DNA from: Pseudomonas salomonii
GTDB taxonomy: Bacteria; Pseudomonadota; Gammaproteobacteria; Pseudomonadales; Pseudomonadaceae
NCBI RefSeq assembly: GCF_900107155.1
Contig: NZ_FNOX01000011.1
Span: 1 to 64,000, forward strand
Direction: 5' to 3'
Length of the DNA stretch: 64,000 bases
Shown here: positions 27,031-36,507 of the stretch, piece after piece
How positions within the stretch are numbered: position 1 is the first letter of the stretch
Layout: every line of letters starts with the position of its first letter
The notes under the pieces: generated by a model
Databases searched by the model: none
Seen by the model: the letters and a program-made list of their open reading frames with translations, nothing else
Told to the model about the DNA's origin: nothing
Translations under genes and position numbers: made by a program

Positions 27031-27128
27031 TCGCAGCTTTTCACCTGACCCGGCCCTTGCGCAGGCACTCCCTGTACCCGTAGGTCACGCCGATCTCGAT
27101 TGATCAGAGCAACCCGGCCCCCTGGTCA

Positions 27129-27153
27129 TGCATCACCCTTGGCGGGTGATGCA
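27129..27153. other. Perfect 10-bp hairpin
   Basis: TGCATCACCC / GGGTGATGCA with a 5-nt loop (TTGGC), immediately beside another perfect hairpin at 27157. Role unknown; no T run. Confidence 0.55.
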
Positions 27154-27156
27154 GAC

Positions 27157-27181
27157 AGAAAGAAGCAAAGGGCTTCTTTCT
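27157..27181 (-). terminator. Probable terminator hairpin after ivy
   Basis: AGAAAGAAGC / GCTTCTTTCT, a perfect 10-bp stem with a 5-nt loop. The 3' arm is T-rich on either strand. It lies 43 bp beyond the ivy stop on the minus strand and may work in both directions. Confidence 0.6.
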
Positions 27182-27223
27182 ATGGACGCCGGCTCCGCAG
27201 ACGACAGACGCGTCAGACGGAAC

Positions 27224-27691
27224 CTAGTACCAATTCGGATCTTTCTTCAGTTGCTCCATCAGCAACTTCTGCATGCCTTCGTTCGGCTTACCGATAAAAC
27301 GGTAATCGGCGTGCCGTGTCGGGGACTTGTCTGCCGGTAAACCGGCCGGGACTTCCACCAACATGGCGTAGGCATCTTCCTTGTCGTAGCTGAAGGCAAC
27401 GATCAGGCGCTTGTTCAGGCACGTATCTGCGGTTTCACAGAGCGGCCCTACCAAGTACTTTTCGCCATCCTCTTCCACAGCGTTCATTTGTTCGGCCGTA
27501 CCGGACAGGTTCATCACCCATTCCGGCAGGCGCTGTTCTTTCTTCACCACGCTTTGCCAGGTTTCGCGGTACTGCTTGTCCGCACTGAGCAATTCGTTGG
27601 CTCGGGATTGGCCGTCATTGGCGGCCATTACCAAACCGCTACCGCCCAAGAGCAGGGCGGCAGCCATGGCTTTAAAGGACAAATGGGTCAT
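27224..27691 (-). CDS. ivy: Ivy-family inhibitor of vertebrate C-type lysozyme
   Basis: A 155-residue periplasmic protein with a signal peptide (MAAALLLGGSGLVMA, cleavage about residue 23). The mature part resembles Ivy: LPEWVMNLSGTAEQ and the two-cysteine loop CETADTC, at the place of the CKPHDC lysozyme-blocking loop of E. coli Ivy. It would protect peptidoglycan from host lysozyme or temper the cell's own lytic transglycosylases. From memory P. aeruginosa has an Ivy gene (PA5481) next to algB/kinB. I start at ATG 27691 (GAGG upstream); the longer frame to 27949 overlaps the small gene before it. Last gene of a three-gene minus operon. Confidence 0.82.
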   Translation of the reverse strand: MTHLSFKAMAAALLLGGSGLVMAANDGQSRANELLSADKQYRETWQSVVKKEQRLPEWVMNLSGTAEQMNAVEEDGEKYLVGPLCETADTCLNKRLIVAFSYDKEDAYAMLVEVPAGLPADKSPTRHADYRFIGKPNEGMQKLLMEQLKKDPNWY

Positions 27692-27693
27692 AT

Positions 27694-27858
27694 TCAGCCT
27701 CGGCCGCGACGACCAAAGAAGAACGAAGCGATGAACATCACCAGGAAAACCACAAACAGAATTTTTGCGATACCCGTGGCGGTGCCCGCGATACCACCGA
27801 AGCCCAGGACTGCAGCCACAATGGCGATGATCAGAAATGTGATTGCCCAACTCAACAT
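27694..27858 (-). CDS. DUF1328 small membrane protein
   Basis: A 54-residue protein starting MLSWAITFLIIAIVAAVLGF, with two hydrophobic helices separated by GGIAGTATGIAK and a basic tail GRRGRG. This is the DUF1328 (YtjA-like) pattern. The ATG has a strong AAGGAGAA site, and its stop is 2 bp before the ivy start, so they are co-translated. Function unknown; relatives are often envelope-stress induced. Confidence 0.85.
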   Translation of the reverse strand: MLSWAITFLIIAIVAAVLGFGGIAGTATGIAKILFVVFLVMFIASFFFGRRGRG

Positions 27859-27936
27859 GGTGATTCTCCTTACGCTTTTTTAGAGGTAACAGCGGTAGTG
27901 CCGTGCAGCCGCTCAACACAAGCGACCTTTTCTTGC

Positions 27937-28227
27937 TTAGAACACCCAACGCTCTTGGGCTGGCAATTCACCCAGGGTTGAACCCTGGTCTGCCACTCTC
28001 AATTGCGGGGCGGTTACATCGGTAGTAGCGCCGGCACTGCCAACGGAACGGAAATGGGTTTGGGTCATCGACGGACGTTCGAATTGCGGGGTTTGCTGCT
28101 GACTTTGCTGCCAATGCTGCATTTGCTGGCCGGCAATCAACGTGACCATCAAAGCCAGGCTGGCAAACAGACCTTGCTGCATGCGCAGTGGCGAGACACG
28201 TAATTGGCTGAGGCTTTGGCGAGTCAT
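27937..28227 (-). CDS. Small hypothetical membrane-anchored protein
   Basis: A 96-residue protein with one hydrophobic helix (about residues 18-35, GLFASLALMVTLIAG), then a glutamine-rich stretch (QQMQHWQQSQQQ) and a soluble tail ending RWVF. I do not recognise a family. ATG 28227 has a GGGAG site. It is the first gene of the run to DUF1328 and ivy, 78 bp upstream of DUF1328. A candidate sigma-54 promoter lies 44-59 bp before its start. Confidence 0.7.
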   Translation of the reverse strand: MTRQSLSQLRVSPLRMQQGLFASLALMVTLIAGQQMQHWQQSQQQTPQFERPSMTQTHFRSVGSAGATTDVTAPQLRVADQGSTLGELPAQERWVF

Positions 28228-28605
28228 GCTGCATTTCTCCCGCATTCTGATTATTCGTTGGGAGAGCTATTGCAGAGTGCATGCCAGTTTTTTTACAAAA
28301 TAAAACCCAATAAAATCAGCATGTTATGAATACTCCATGGCTGTTGCGAACAGCATCCTGCACGATGCCGCTTTGCAGGCCGTGCGAAATGCACGATGGT
28401 CAGTGGTCGGGTCAACGGATCGAAAGTGCAGGAGGCGTTGCCGAAGTGGCAGGAAGATATGAAAACGCCATCAATCGGCGTCTTTGTAGGAGAACGTGAA
28501 GATACCTGCGCGAAGATGCCTTTTATGAATCAGAATAAACCATGCAACTTGCCCGATTAATCCGGGACTAAACACCATCATTTATAGTTAAGGAGCGCGG
28601 GACAG
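28228..28605. other. Divergent intergenic region between the ivy operon and algB
   Basis: Holds the sigma-54-like site on the minus strand and several GGA-containing motifs (AGGAGG, CAGGAAG, TAGGAG) between 28430 and 28495. A short unrecognised frame runs from ATG 28389 to 28499. The algB ribosome site (AAGGAG) is at its end. No GacA box was seen, so an Rsm-type sRNA is not claimed. Confidence 0.4.
28271..28286 (-). promoter_or_regulatory. Candidate sigma-54 promoter for the small protein-DUF1328-ivy operon
   Basis: The minus strand reads TGGCATGCACTCTGCA. GG and GC are separated by exactly 10 bp, and it matches TGGCAC-N5-TTGCA except at two positions. A start about 12 bp downstream would give a 5' leader of about 30 nt to ATG 28227. 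It is A/T-rich upstream, and the NtrC-type activator gene algB is divergent next door. Confidence 0.6.
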
Positions 28606-29952
<1,347 letters not shown>

Positions 29953-29962
29953 GCTGTACCTT

Positions 29963-31750
29963 ATGAAGCTTGCGATGAAACTGCGCACTCGGTTGTTCCT
30001 GAGTATCTCAGCGCTGATCACCGTCGCCCTGTTGGGACTGGTCCTGGGACTGGTCAGCGTCATGCAAATGGCCAAGAGCCAGGAGTCGGCGATCCGTAGC
30101 AACTTCATCACCCTGGACCTGGGCCTCAAGCTGCGTCAGACCTTGGGCGACCAATTGATCCTGATGCTGGAGGAGCAGCCCGACCCCGCTGCCCTGCAGA
30201 CGTCCAAGCAAAACTATTTTGCCCTGCTGGACCAAGGCATCGCCCATGAACAGCAGGACGGCAGAACCAGTGGCTTCAGCCAGGCTCGCATCGACTACCT
30301 GAATTTTCTCAAGGCGTTCGACGAGGCTCAGCGAAGCTCACTGGCCAACAGTAAAAACGACAAGCTCACCGAAACCTTCAATACATTGCGCAATGGTTTG
30401 ATCGCCGAGCACAAACAAGCTTTGGAAAATATCAACGACAGCGAACACAAGTCGCGCAACCGCGCCTTGTTGATCGCCGGCCTGCTGGGGCTGGTCGGCC
30501 TGGCGGTGTTGATCATCGGCTTTGTTACCGCCCATGGCATCGCCCGGCGCTTTGGCGGGCCGATTGAAGCCTTGGCCAAGGCCGCCGACAAGATCGGGCA
30601 AGGCGATTTCGAAGTGACGCTGCCGATCTCATCGGCGGCAGAAATGAATCAACTGACCCGCCGCTTCGGCATCATGGCCGAAGCACTGCGCCAACATCAG
30701 GCAACCAATATCGATGAGTTGCTGGCCGGTCAGCAACGCCTGCAAGCGGTGCTCGACAGCATCGACGACGGCTTGCTGATGATTGACCGCCAAGGCCGTC
30801 TGGAGCACCTTAACCCTGTGGCACAGCGCCAGTTGGGCTGGGACGTAGAGCGCCTCGGGCAGGGCTTGGGTGAAGCCTTGGGTCGCCCTGAAATGGATGA
30901 GCAACTGCAACTGGTGCTGCGCGGCGGCAACCTGGAGCGCGCGCCGGACGATCTGGAAGTGGAAGTCGAAGGCGAACTGCGCCTGCTGACCTACAGCCTG
31001 ACGCCGGTCAGCCATACCCAAGGGCATATTCTGGGCGCAGTGATGGTGCTGCATGACGTCACCGAACAACGCGCGTTCGAACGGGTGCGCAGTGAGTTCG
31101 TCCTGCGCGCCTCCCACGAGTTGCGTACGCCGGTGACGGGCATGCACATGGCCTTCGGGCTGTTCCGCGAACGGGCGAAGTTTCCCGCCGAGTCCCGTGA
31201 AGCGGACCTGCTGGATACGGTCAATGAAGAAATGCAGCGCCTGATGCAGTTGATCAACGATTTGCTCAACTTCTCGCGCTACCAGAACGGCCTGCAAAAA
31301 CTCACTCTCGGGCCGTGCGATGTCACCGATCTGCTGGAGAACGCGCGAGGCCGGTTCACGGAGCTGGCGAACGCACAGGACATCGAACTGCTGGTAGAAG
31401 CCCAATCCGAGTTGCCCAGGCTGTATGCCGACCAGGTTCAGCTCGAACGTGTACTCGATAACCTTCTAGGCAACGCTTTGCGACATACCGCCAATGGTGG
31501 CCAGATTCGCTTGCAGGCGCGCCGCCACGGCGAACGAGTAATTATCAGCGTCGAAGATAACGGCGAGGGTATTGCTTATGGCCAACAGGGGCGCATCTTT
31601 GAACCCTTCGTACAGGTAGGCCGCAAGAAAGGTGGCGCCGGCCTCGGGCTGGCGTTGTGCAAGGAGATCGTACAGCTGCACGGCGGCCGGATGGGCGTGT
31701 ATTCGCGGCCGGGGCAGGGTACGCAGTTTTATATGGCGTTGCCCTTGTAG
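29963..31750 (+). CDS. kinB: Sensor histidine kinase KinB
   Basis: A 595-residue inner-membrane kinase. It has two membrane helices (about 11-33 and 168-190) flanking a periplasmic helical sensor, HAMP (about 191-245), PAS (about 255-365), and DHp with phospho-acceptor His385 in FVLRASHELRTP. The catalytic domain has the N box (NLLGNALRHT), G1 (VEDNGEGI) and G2 (GGAGLGLAL). It pairs with AlgB, 10 bp upstream, to sense the envelope or growth state. A REP pair follows the stop. Confidence 0.94.
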   Translation: MKLAMKLRTRLFLSISALITVALLGLVLGLVSVMQMAKSQESAIRSNFITLDLGLKLRQTLGDQLILMLEEQPDPAALQTSKQNYFALLDQGIAHEQQDGRTSGFSQARIDYLNFLKAFDEAQRSSLANSKNDKLTETFNTLRNGLIAEHKQALENINDSEHKSRNRALLIAGLLGLVGLAVLIIGFVTAHGIARRFGGPIEALAKAADKIGQGDFEVTLPISSAAEMNQLTRRFGIMAEALRQHQATNIDELLAGQQRLQAVLDSIDDGLLMIDRQGRLEHLNPVAQRQLGWDVERLGQGLGEALGRPEMDEQLQLVLRGGNLERAPDDLEVEVEGELRLLTYSLTPVSHTQGHILGAVMVLHDVTEQRAFERVRSEFVLRASHELRTPVTGMHMAFGLFRERAKFPAESREADLLDTVNEEMQRLMQLINDLLNFSRYQNGLQKLTLGPCDVTDLLENARGRFTELANAQDIELLVEAQSELPRLYADQVQLERVLDNLLGNALRHTANGGQIRLQARRHGERVIISVEDNGEGIAYGQQGRIFEPFVQVGRKKGGAGLGLALCKEIVQLHGGRMGVYSRPGQGTQFYMALPL

Positions 31751-31765
31751 CCTGGCTACAAAAAA

Positions 31766-31855
31766 TGTGGGAGCGGGCTTGCTCGCGAATGCGGTCTGTC
31801 AGTCAGCATATATAGCGACTGATCCACCGCTTTCGCGAGCAAGCCCGCTCCCACA
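31766..31855. repeat. REPIN (inverted REP pair)
   Basis: TGTGGGAGCGGGCTTGCTCG and its inverted partner are separated by a loop containing GACTGATCCACCGC. About 90 bp, between convergent kinB and the amidase gene. Confidence 0.88.
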
Positions 31856-31872
31856 TTCGAATAGTGTTACAC

Positions 31873-32649
31873 CTAGCGGCGGTTCAATGCGCTCAGGATC
31901 GCAGCACTTTCCGCATCCGGCGTGCCGTCAAACCGTGATGGCCGAAAGTGCATCTGGAACGCCGCGATCACATGTCGTGTAGCCACATCCAGCTCACCTG
32001 TCTGCGGCGTCTGGTAGCCCAGGCGCGCCAGTTCTTCCTGGAACCACGTGATACTCGGCAGGCTGACGGCATATTGCTGCTGGAGCCGAGCCACCGCCTG
32101 TGCATCCGGCCACACGCCCAAACCTTCAGCCGCCAGGCGCTTCCACGGGAACAACGGGCCCGGGTCGAGCTTGCGCAATGGCGCAATGTCGCTGTGGCCG
32201 ATGATGTTCTTGGGGTCAATGCCGTTGCGCTTGCTGATGTCCTTGAGCAACACCACCAACGACTGCACCTGGGCCTCTGAGTACGGGTACCACAGGCGGC
32301 CGGTCGGCGAGTCCGTATAACCCGGGTTCACGATCTCGATGCCAATGGAGCTGGAGTTGAGCCAGGTGCGGCCCGCCCACTCGCTTTCACCGGCGTGCCA
32401 GGCGCGCTGGCTCTCGTCCACCAGCTTGTAGATAGTGCCTGAGGCGTCGTCGCCGATAAGGTAATGGCTGCTGACCTGGCCGTGCGTGAGCAGCGCCAGG
32501 GAGCGCTCAAGGCTGGCCGAGGTGTAATGGACAATGACGAACTGCACCCGGTTGTCGTGGTTCGACGAAGGATGGCTGGTGTTCAGCCGCGGGCCGCTGG
32601 CGCAGCCGGCGAGCAGGAGAAACACAAAGGCGACGCAAAAAGATTTCAT
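31873..32649 (-). CDS. ampDh2: AmpDh2-like N-acetylmuramoyl-L-alanine amidase lipoprotein
   Basis: A 258-residue lipoprotein (lipobox LAGC, Cys16) with an amidase_2 domain. Zinc ligands are His41 (VIVHYT), His152 (IIGHSD) and Asp162 (LDPGP), with catalytic Glu106 in SIGIE. A C-terminal peptidoglycan-binding domain (about 190-250) follows. It cleaves the lactyl-amide bond in peptidoglycan or anhydro-muropeptides from the outer membrane's inner face. The position beside kinB matches PA5485 as I remember it. A REP pair separates its end from kinB. Confidence 0.9.
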   Translation of the reverse strand: MKSFCVAFVFLLLAGCASGPRLNTSHPSSNHDNRVQFVIVHYTSASLERSLALLTHGQVSSHYLIGDDASGTIYKLVDESQRAWHAGESEWAGRTWLNSSSIGIEIVNPGYTDSPTGRLWYPYSEAQVQSLVVLLKDISKRNGIDPKNIIGHSDIAPLRKLDPGPLFPWKRLAAEGLGVWPDAQAVARLQQQYAVSLPSITWFQEELARLGYQTPQTGELDVATRHVIAAFQMHFRPSRFDGTPDAESAAILSALNRR

Positions 32650-32737
32650 GGCGGAAGACAGTACGCAGAAGACGATAATGCAACAGTGTAACGGATGGTT
32701 CGGGGATCGACGGTCAAATCACAAAATGGAACATCTT

Positions 32738-34816
32738 TTACGCCGCCTGCACCCGGTTGCGCCCAGCTGCCTTGGCCCGGTACAACGCCTCATCGGCACG
32801 CTTGAGCGCCAGGTCACTGCGTTCGCCCGGCTGAAACTGCGCCACGCCCATGGACACCGTGATGGTCACCGGCTCCCCTTTGAAGTGGAACGGGCATGCT
32901 TCGATGGCTGAACGCAGCACCTCACCCACGTCCAAAGCATCTGCCAGGGCTGAATCCGGCATCAACAATACAAACTCTTCGCCCCCAAATCGCGCGATAA
33001 AATCGTCGGGGCGCAGGCGCTTGCGCAACACATTGGCGATGATCTTCAGCACCTTGTCGCCCGCCAAGTGGCCGTAGCCATCGTTGATGCGCTTGAAGTG
33101 GTCGAGGTCGAGCATGGCCAGTGACAGGCTGTTGCCGCGCTGATGCCAGCTATTCACTTCATGGTCCAGGCGCTCGCTCCAGGCCGCACGGTTGGGCAGG
33201 CCGGTGAGCGGGTCGATCAAGGCTTTCTGGCGCTGCACTTCCAAATGCTCGCGATAACCTTGGGCTTCCTGCTCCATGTTCGCCACCCGCTCGGCCAGGC
33301 TTTTGAGCCGCGCCGCGACTTCCTGCTCGCGCTGGTCACGCTGCTGCTGGTGTTCGTCCATGGTGCCGAGCAGGCCTTCAAGGTGGCTTTCCAGTACCTG
33401 CTTGAGGCTGTCCAGGTCAGCGGCTTCCTGCACGCTGCTTTGCAGGCCGTCGACCTGTTCACGGATTTGCGTATCCAGCTCCCGCGCGGCCGAGCGACTG
33501 TCGGCGTGCCCCTCGCTGGCCACCTGCAAGTGGCCCTGAAAAGCTTCAAGGCGTTCATTGAGCTGCTTGAGGTAGGCCTCGAACTCATGCTGGCCGCTGT
33601 CGGTGATCGCCAGCATCAGCACCGCCAGATCATCGAGGATCGGCAGCAATTCGTACCAGTTCAAGCCGTGGGCCAAGCGCTCGCGCATGGCTTCGGCCTG
33701 GGGCCGGTGGCGCTCGGGTAAGGACAGATCCTCCAGCAAGCCGAGCAAGGTGTCTTCGATATGCTTGGCGACCGAACTGTAGGACGGCTCGGGGGAGTCG
33801 GGCAGGGCATAGGTGCCGTCCGGTTGCAGCGCATCGGGGTCGGGCTCGCAGGTTTCCAGCACGGGCGGAAGCGACAGGCTGCCGATGACCGTTTGATCTG
33901 GCGTGTCGACCTCAACCTGCGGTTCTTCGATAAATGCAGCAAGGGCGCTTTCGGGCGCGGCTTCCTCTACCGCAGGCTCGGGCACCTCTGGCTCAGAGAC
34001 TTCAGCAGGCGCGACGGAGTCTTGCTCCAGCGCCGGAGCCTCGAAGACAAAGGTTTCGCCAGCGACTTCAGCCACTTTGACCGGTTCAGCCGGTTCAGCC
34101 GGTTCAGGCTGCGCGGCGGCCGGCGTTACCGTCAATGGCGCGAAGGCGCGCAAGGCTTGGGTCAGCTCTTCGGATTGCGCGGGCTCCAGAGCCTCGGGCG
34201 CGGCTTTGGCAGCGTCAGGTTTCGGCGCCGACGGTTGCGGTGCATAGAGCGGGGCAGATTCAACCACCGGCGCCTCATTCGACACATCCTTTGCACCAAA
34301 CAGGCGTTGCAGCAAGCCTGGCCCAGGGCGCGCGGCTTCGCCTTCCGGCTCCAGGTTATTCAGCGCCTGCCCTTGCAGGCTGCTCAATTCGCTGAGCAGC
34401 AGCGGGATCTCACGCGCCTGGCCGACTCGGCCATCAAGCTGCTTGGCGAAGGTTTTCAGCGGGCGGGCGACTTCACGCGGCAGGGGCAGCTTCTGCAACT
34501 GCGCGACCAGGGCAGTCAGCGCGGTACTGATCTGGTCGACCCGGGTTTCGCGGCGCTGCTCCGAGTCGAGCACGGCCTTTTCCAGGCGTGGCAGCAAGGC
34601 GGCGAGGGCGGCGTCCATGTCGTCGGTGCGCACCACATCGCGCATCTCCTTCATGCATTGGTCAACCGCACGGTCAGTGCCTTCTGCCGCCAGCGTGCTG
34701 CGCACCAGACCTCGGCGCAGCAGGTCAAGGCGTGCGGCCCAGCGGCGTTCGAGCTTGTCTTGCTGCTCAACGCTTTTAAGGTATTTCTCTTTCCAGCGCT
34801 GGGCGTCGTCGCTCAT
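32738..34816 (-). CDS. Diguanylate cyclase with long N-terminal region (GGDEF)
   Basis: A 692-residue protein with a C-terminal GGDEF domain (about 530-692). The active-site signature is GGEEF (611-615), with an intact inhibitory site RxxD (602-605) five residues before, so it should make c-di-GMP with product feedback. No membrane helix or signal is seen. Residues 1-150 are helical, and 180-340 are low-complexity Pro/Ala/Glu with EPAEPAEP repeats. Coiled-coil helices (about 400-520) precede the catalytic domain. Start ATG 34816 overlaps the upstream nuclease gene by 4 bp. Confidence 0.9.
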   Translation of the reverse strand: MSDDAQRWKEKYLKSVEQQDKLERRWAARLDLLRRGLVRSTLAAEGTDRAVDQCMKEMRDVVRTDDMDAALAALLPRLEKAVLDSEQRRETRVDQISTALTALVAQLQKLPLPREVARPLKTFAKQLDGRVGQAREIPLLLSELSSLQGQALNNLEPEGEAARPGPGLLQRLFGAKDVSNEAPVVESAPLYAPQPSAPKPDAAKAAPEALEPAQSEELTQALRAFAPLTVTPAAAQPEPAEPAEPVKVAEVAGETFVFEAPALEQDSVAPAEVSEPEVPEPAVEEAAPESALAAFIEEPQVEVDTPDQTVIGSLSLPPVLETCEPDPDALQPDGTYALPDSPEPSYSSVAKHIEDTLLGLLEDLSLPERHRPQAEAMRERLAHGLNWYELLPILDDLAVLMLAITDSGQHEFEAYLKQLNERLEAFQGHLQVASEGHADSRSAARELDTQIREQVDGLQSSVQEAADLDSLKQVLESHLEGLLGTMDEHQQQRDQREQEVAARLKSLAERVANMEQEAQGYREHLEVQRQKALIDPLTGLPNRAAWSERLDHEVNSWHQRGNSLSLAMLDLDHFKRINDGYGHLAGDKVLKIIANVLRKRLRPDDFIARFGGEEFVLLMPDSALADALDVGEVLRSAIEACPFHFKGEPVTITVSMGVAQFQPGERSDLALKRADEALYRAKAAGRNRVQAA

Positions 34817-35691
34817 GCAAGGGGTCCGCGAGGGCCTGGGCTCAACGCGGGCAATGCATCAGCCGTGAGCGAACCCGGCAGACGAATCTCTACCGCGACC
34901 GGCAGGTGATCGGAAATGGGCTGCGCCAGCACCTGCACACTTTCCAGTGTGAGGCTCGGGCTAAGCAGGATATGGTCGAGACAACGTTGCGGGCGCCAGC
35001 TGGGGAACGTGGCTTCGACTTGGGGCGCCAGTAACCCGAGGTCGCGCAACGGCGAATTCTGCAACAGGTCGGTGGCATGGGTGTTCATGTCACCCATCAG
35101 CACCTGGTGTTTGTAGTTGCCGATCAGATCACGCACGTAGGCCAACTGGAGGTTGCGTGTACGCGCTCCAAGCGCCAGGTGCATCATCACCACCACCAAG
35201 GCTTCCGGGCCTTCGCCGAAACGCACAAGAATCGCGCCGCGCCCTTTTGGGCCGGGCAACGGGTGATCTTCGATGGCAGTCGGCTTCAGGCGGCTGAGCA
35301 CGCCATTGCTGTGCTGCGCCAGGCGCCCGAGGTTGCGGTTGAGTTGCTGATACCAATAAGGGAAAGCACCGAGATGGGCGAGATGCTCCACCTGATTGAC
35401 ATAACCGGAGCGCATGCTGCCGCCGTCGGCTTCCTGCAAGGCGACCAGATCGAAGTCGTTGAGCAGGTCGCCGATTTTCTGCAGATTGCCGGTACGCCCT
35501 TTGTGCGGCAGCAGATGCTGCCAGCCACGGGTGAGGTAGTGCCGATACTTCTCGGTACTGTTGCCCACCTGGATATTGAAGCTGAGCAGCCGCAGACGGC
35601 TGTCTGCCGGCAAGCCCGTGGACTCCAGGTGGTGTTCGTTGACCCGCGCTTCATGCAGGCCAACGCTACGTTCAGTACCCCAGCCGCGCAT
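34813..35691 (-). CDS. Endonuclease/exonuclease/phosphatase family protein
   Basis: A 292-residue EEP-fold phosphoesterase. Visible motifs are LLSFNIQVG (Asn), VALQEAD (catalytic Glu), MMHLALG, GDMNTH (Asp/Asn) and the C-terminal ISDHLPVAVEI (Asp-His pair), the full set for a magnesium-dependent nuclease or phosphatase. It has no signal peptide. The start at 35691 is the first in frame; a later one is possible. It overlaps the diguanylate cyclase gene by 4 bp, suggesting coordinated expression. Substrate is not determined by sequence. Confidence 0.85.
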   Translation of the reverse strand: MRGWGTERSVGLHEARVNEHHLESTGLPADSRLRLLSFNIQVGNSTEKYRHYLTRGWQHLLPHKGRTGNLQKIGDLLNDFDLVALQEADGGSMRSGYVNQVEHLAHLGAFPYWYQQLNRNLGRLAQHSNGVLSRLKPTAIEDHPLPGPKGRGAILVRFGEGPEALVVVMMHLALGARTRNLQLAYVRDLIGNYKHQVLMGDMNTHATDLLQNSPLRDLGLLAPQVEATFPSWRPQRCLDHILLSPSLTLESVQVLAQPISDHLPVAVEIRLPGSLTADALPALSPGPRGPLA

Positions 35692-35701
35692 GATGGCCCC
35701 C

Positions 35702-36337
35702 TTACTTGGCTGCGCGCTCTTTAGCGATCAGTTGGTCGGCAACATTAAGGGTTTGCTCAGGACCGCCGGTAGTGCCCAGGTCGAAACGGTATTTGCCGTT
35801 GACGATCATGGTTGGTACGCCTTGTACGCCATACTTCTTCGCGAGCTCCTTGGCCTGTTTGATTTGGCCCTGGATAGCGAAGGAGTTGAAGGTGGCCAGG
35901 AACTTGTCCTTGTCGACGCCTTGGGTGGCAACAAAGTCAGCCATTTCGTCAGGCTTGGTCAGGCGCTTGCCTTCTTTCTGAATCGCATTGAATACAGCGT
36001 TGTGAACCTTGTGCTCAACACCCATGGCTTCCAGGGTCAGGAACAGTTGGCCGTGGGCATCCCATGGGCCGCCGAACATGGCTGGAATGCGGCGGAAATT
36101 CACATCAGACGGAAGTTTTTCAACCCAAGGGTTGATGGTCGGCTCAAAAGCATAGCAATGCGGGCAGCCATACCAGAACAGCTCCACCACTTCGATCTTG
36201 CCTGGCTCCGAAACCGGCACCGGGGTAGCCAATTCAACATAGGTTTTACCGGCTTCAAGCGGCACATCGGCAGCTTGTGCGGTCATGCCGAAGAGGCTGG
36301 CAGTGACGAGAGCGGCGCTGAGGATCAGATTACGCAT
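35702..36337 (-). CDS. dsbA: Thiol:disulfide interchange protein DsbA
   Basis: A 211-residue periplasmic oxidoreductase with a signal peptide (cleavage about residue 22), a thioredoxin fold with the active site CPHC (58-61), an inserted helical domain, and the cis-proline loop GVQGVPTMIV. It oxidises cysteine pairs in exported proteins and is reoxidised by DsbB (not in the window). It is followed 10 bp later by the EEP-nuclease gene on the same strand. It matches P. aeruginosa dsbA (PA5489) next to cytochrome c4. Confidence 0.95.
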   Translation of the reverse strand: MRNLILSAALVTASLFGMTAQAADVPLEAGKTYVELATPVPVSEPGKIEVVELFWYGCPHCYAFEPTINPWVEKLPSDVNFRRIPAMFGGPWDAHGQLFLTLEAMGVEHKVHNAVFNAIQKEGKRLTKPDEMADFVATQGVDKDKFLATFNSFAIQGQIKQAKELAKKYGVQGVPTMIVNGKYRFDLGTTGGPEQTLNVADQLIAKERAAK

Positions 36338-36433
36338 GCTTTACTCCTGGACAAATAAAGTCGCCTCACGCGACCTTTAGTTGTGACAGGTCTACGCGGG
36401 CATGAGTTCGTTAGTGTAACGGCACCGGCCACA

Positions 36434-36461
36434 AAAAAGGGCGGCCTAAGCCACCCTTTTT
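36434..36461 (-). terminator. Intrinsic terminator after cytochrome c4
   Basis: A stem of 11 pairs (36434-36444 with 36451-36461), including one G-U in the minus-strand RNA, with a 6-nt loop and a T run on the minus strand. Confidence 0.8.
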
Positions 36462-36507
36462 ATGCTTGCATCGATGGATTAATCGAGCGTTAACGTCCCA
36501 GGCCCAA

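Larger units (their letters stand above)
26495..27223. other. Gene-free region between gltP and ivy with several RNA-like structures
   Basis: A 729-bp stretch with no convincing ORF; a 112-codon minus frame (26730-27068) has no signal or domain. Contents: a 12-bp inverted repeat in the gltP leader (26523-26576), a small ATGCC/GGCAT hairpin followed by T7 near 26692-26711, an interleaved pair of inverted repeats (26984-27030), and two perfect 10-bp hairpins (27129-27153 and 27157-27181). It may encode an sRNA; no promoter is clear. Confidence 0.5.

Noticed and set aside
26730..27068. 112-codon minus-strand ORF in the gltP-ivy gap
   Set aside because: No signal peptide, domain or ribosome site; it crosses the interleaved repeats. 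Kept as non-coding.
28389..28499. Rsm-type sRNA or 36-residue peptide upstream of algB
   Set aside because: There are GGA motifs but no GacA box and no clear stem-loop series; the peptide is unrecognised.
31766..31855. CRISPR-like repeats
   Set aside because: The scattered GAGCAAGCCCGC repeats are inverted pairs dispersed between genes, not a spaced direct-repeat array, and no cas genes are seen.
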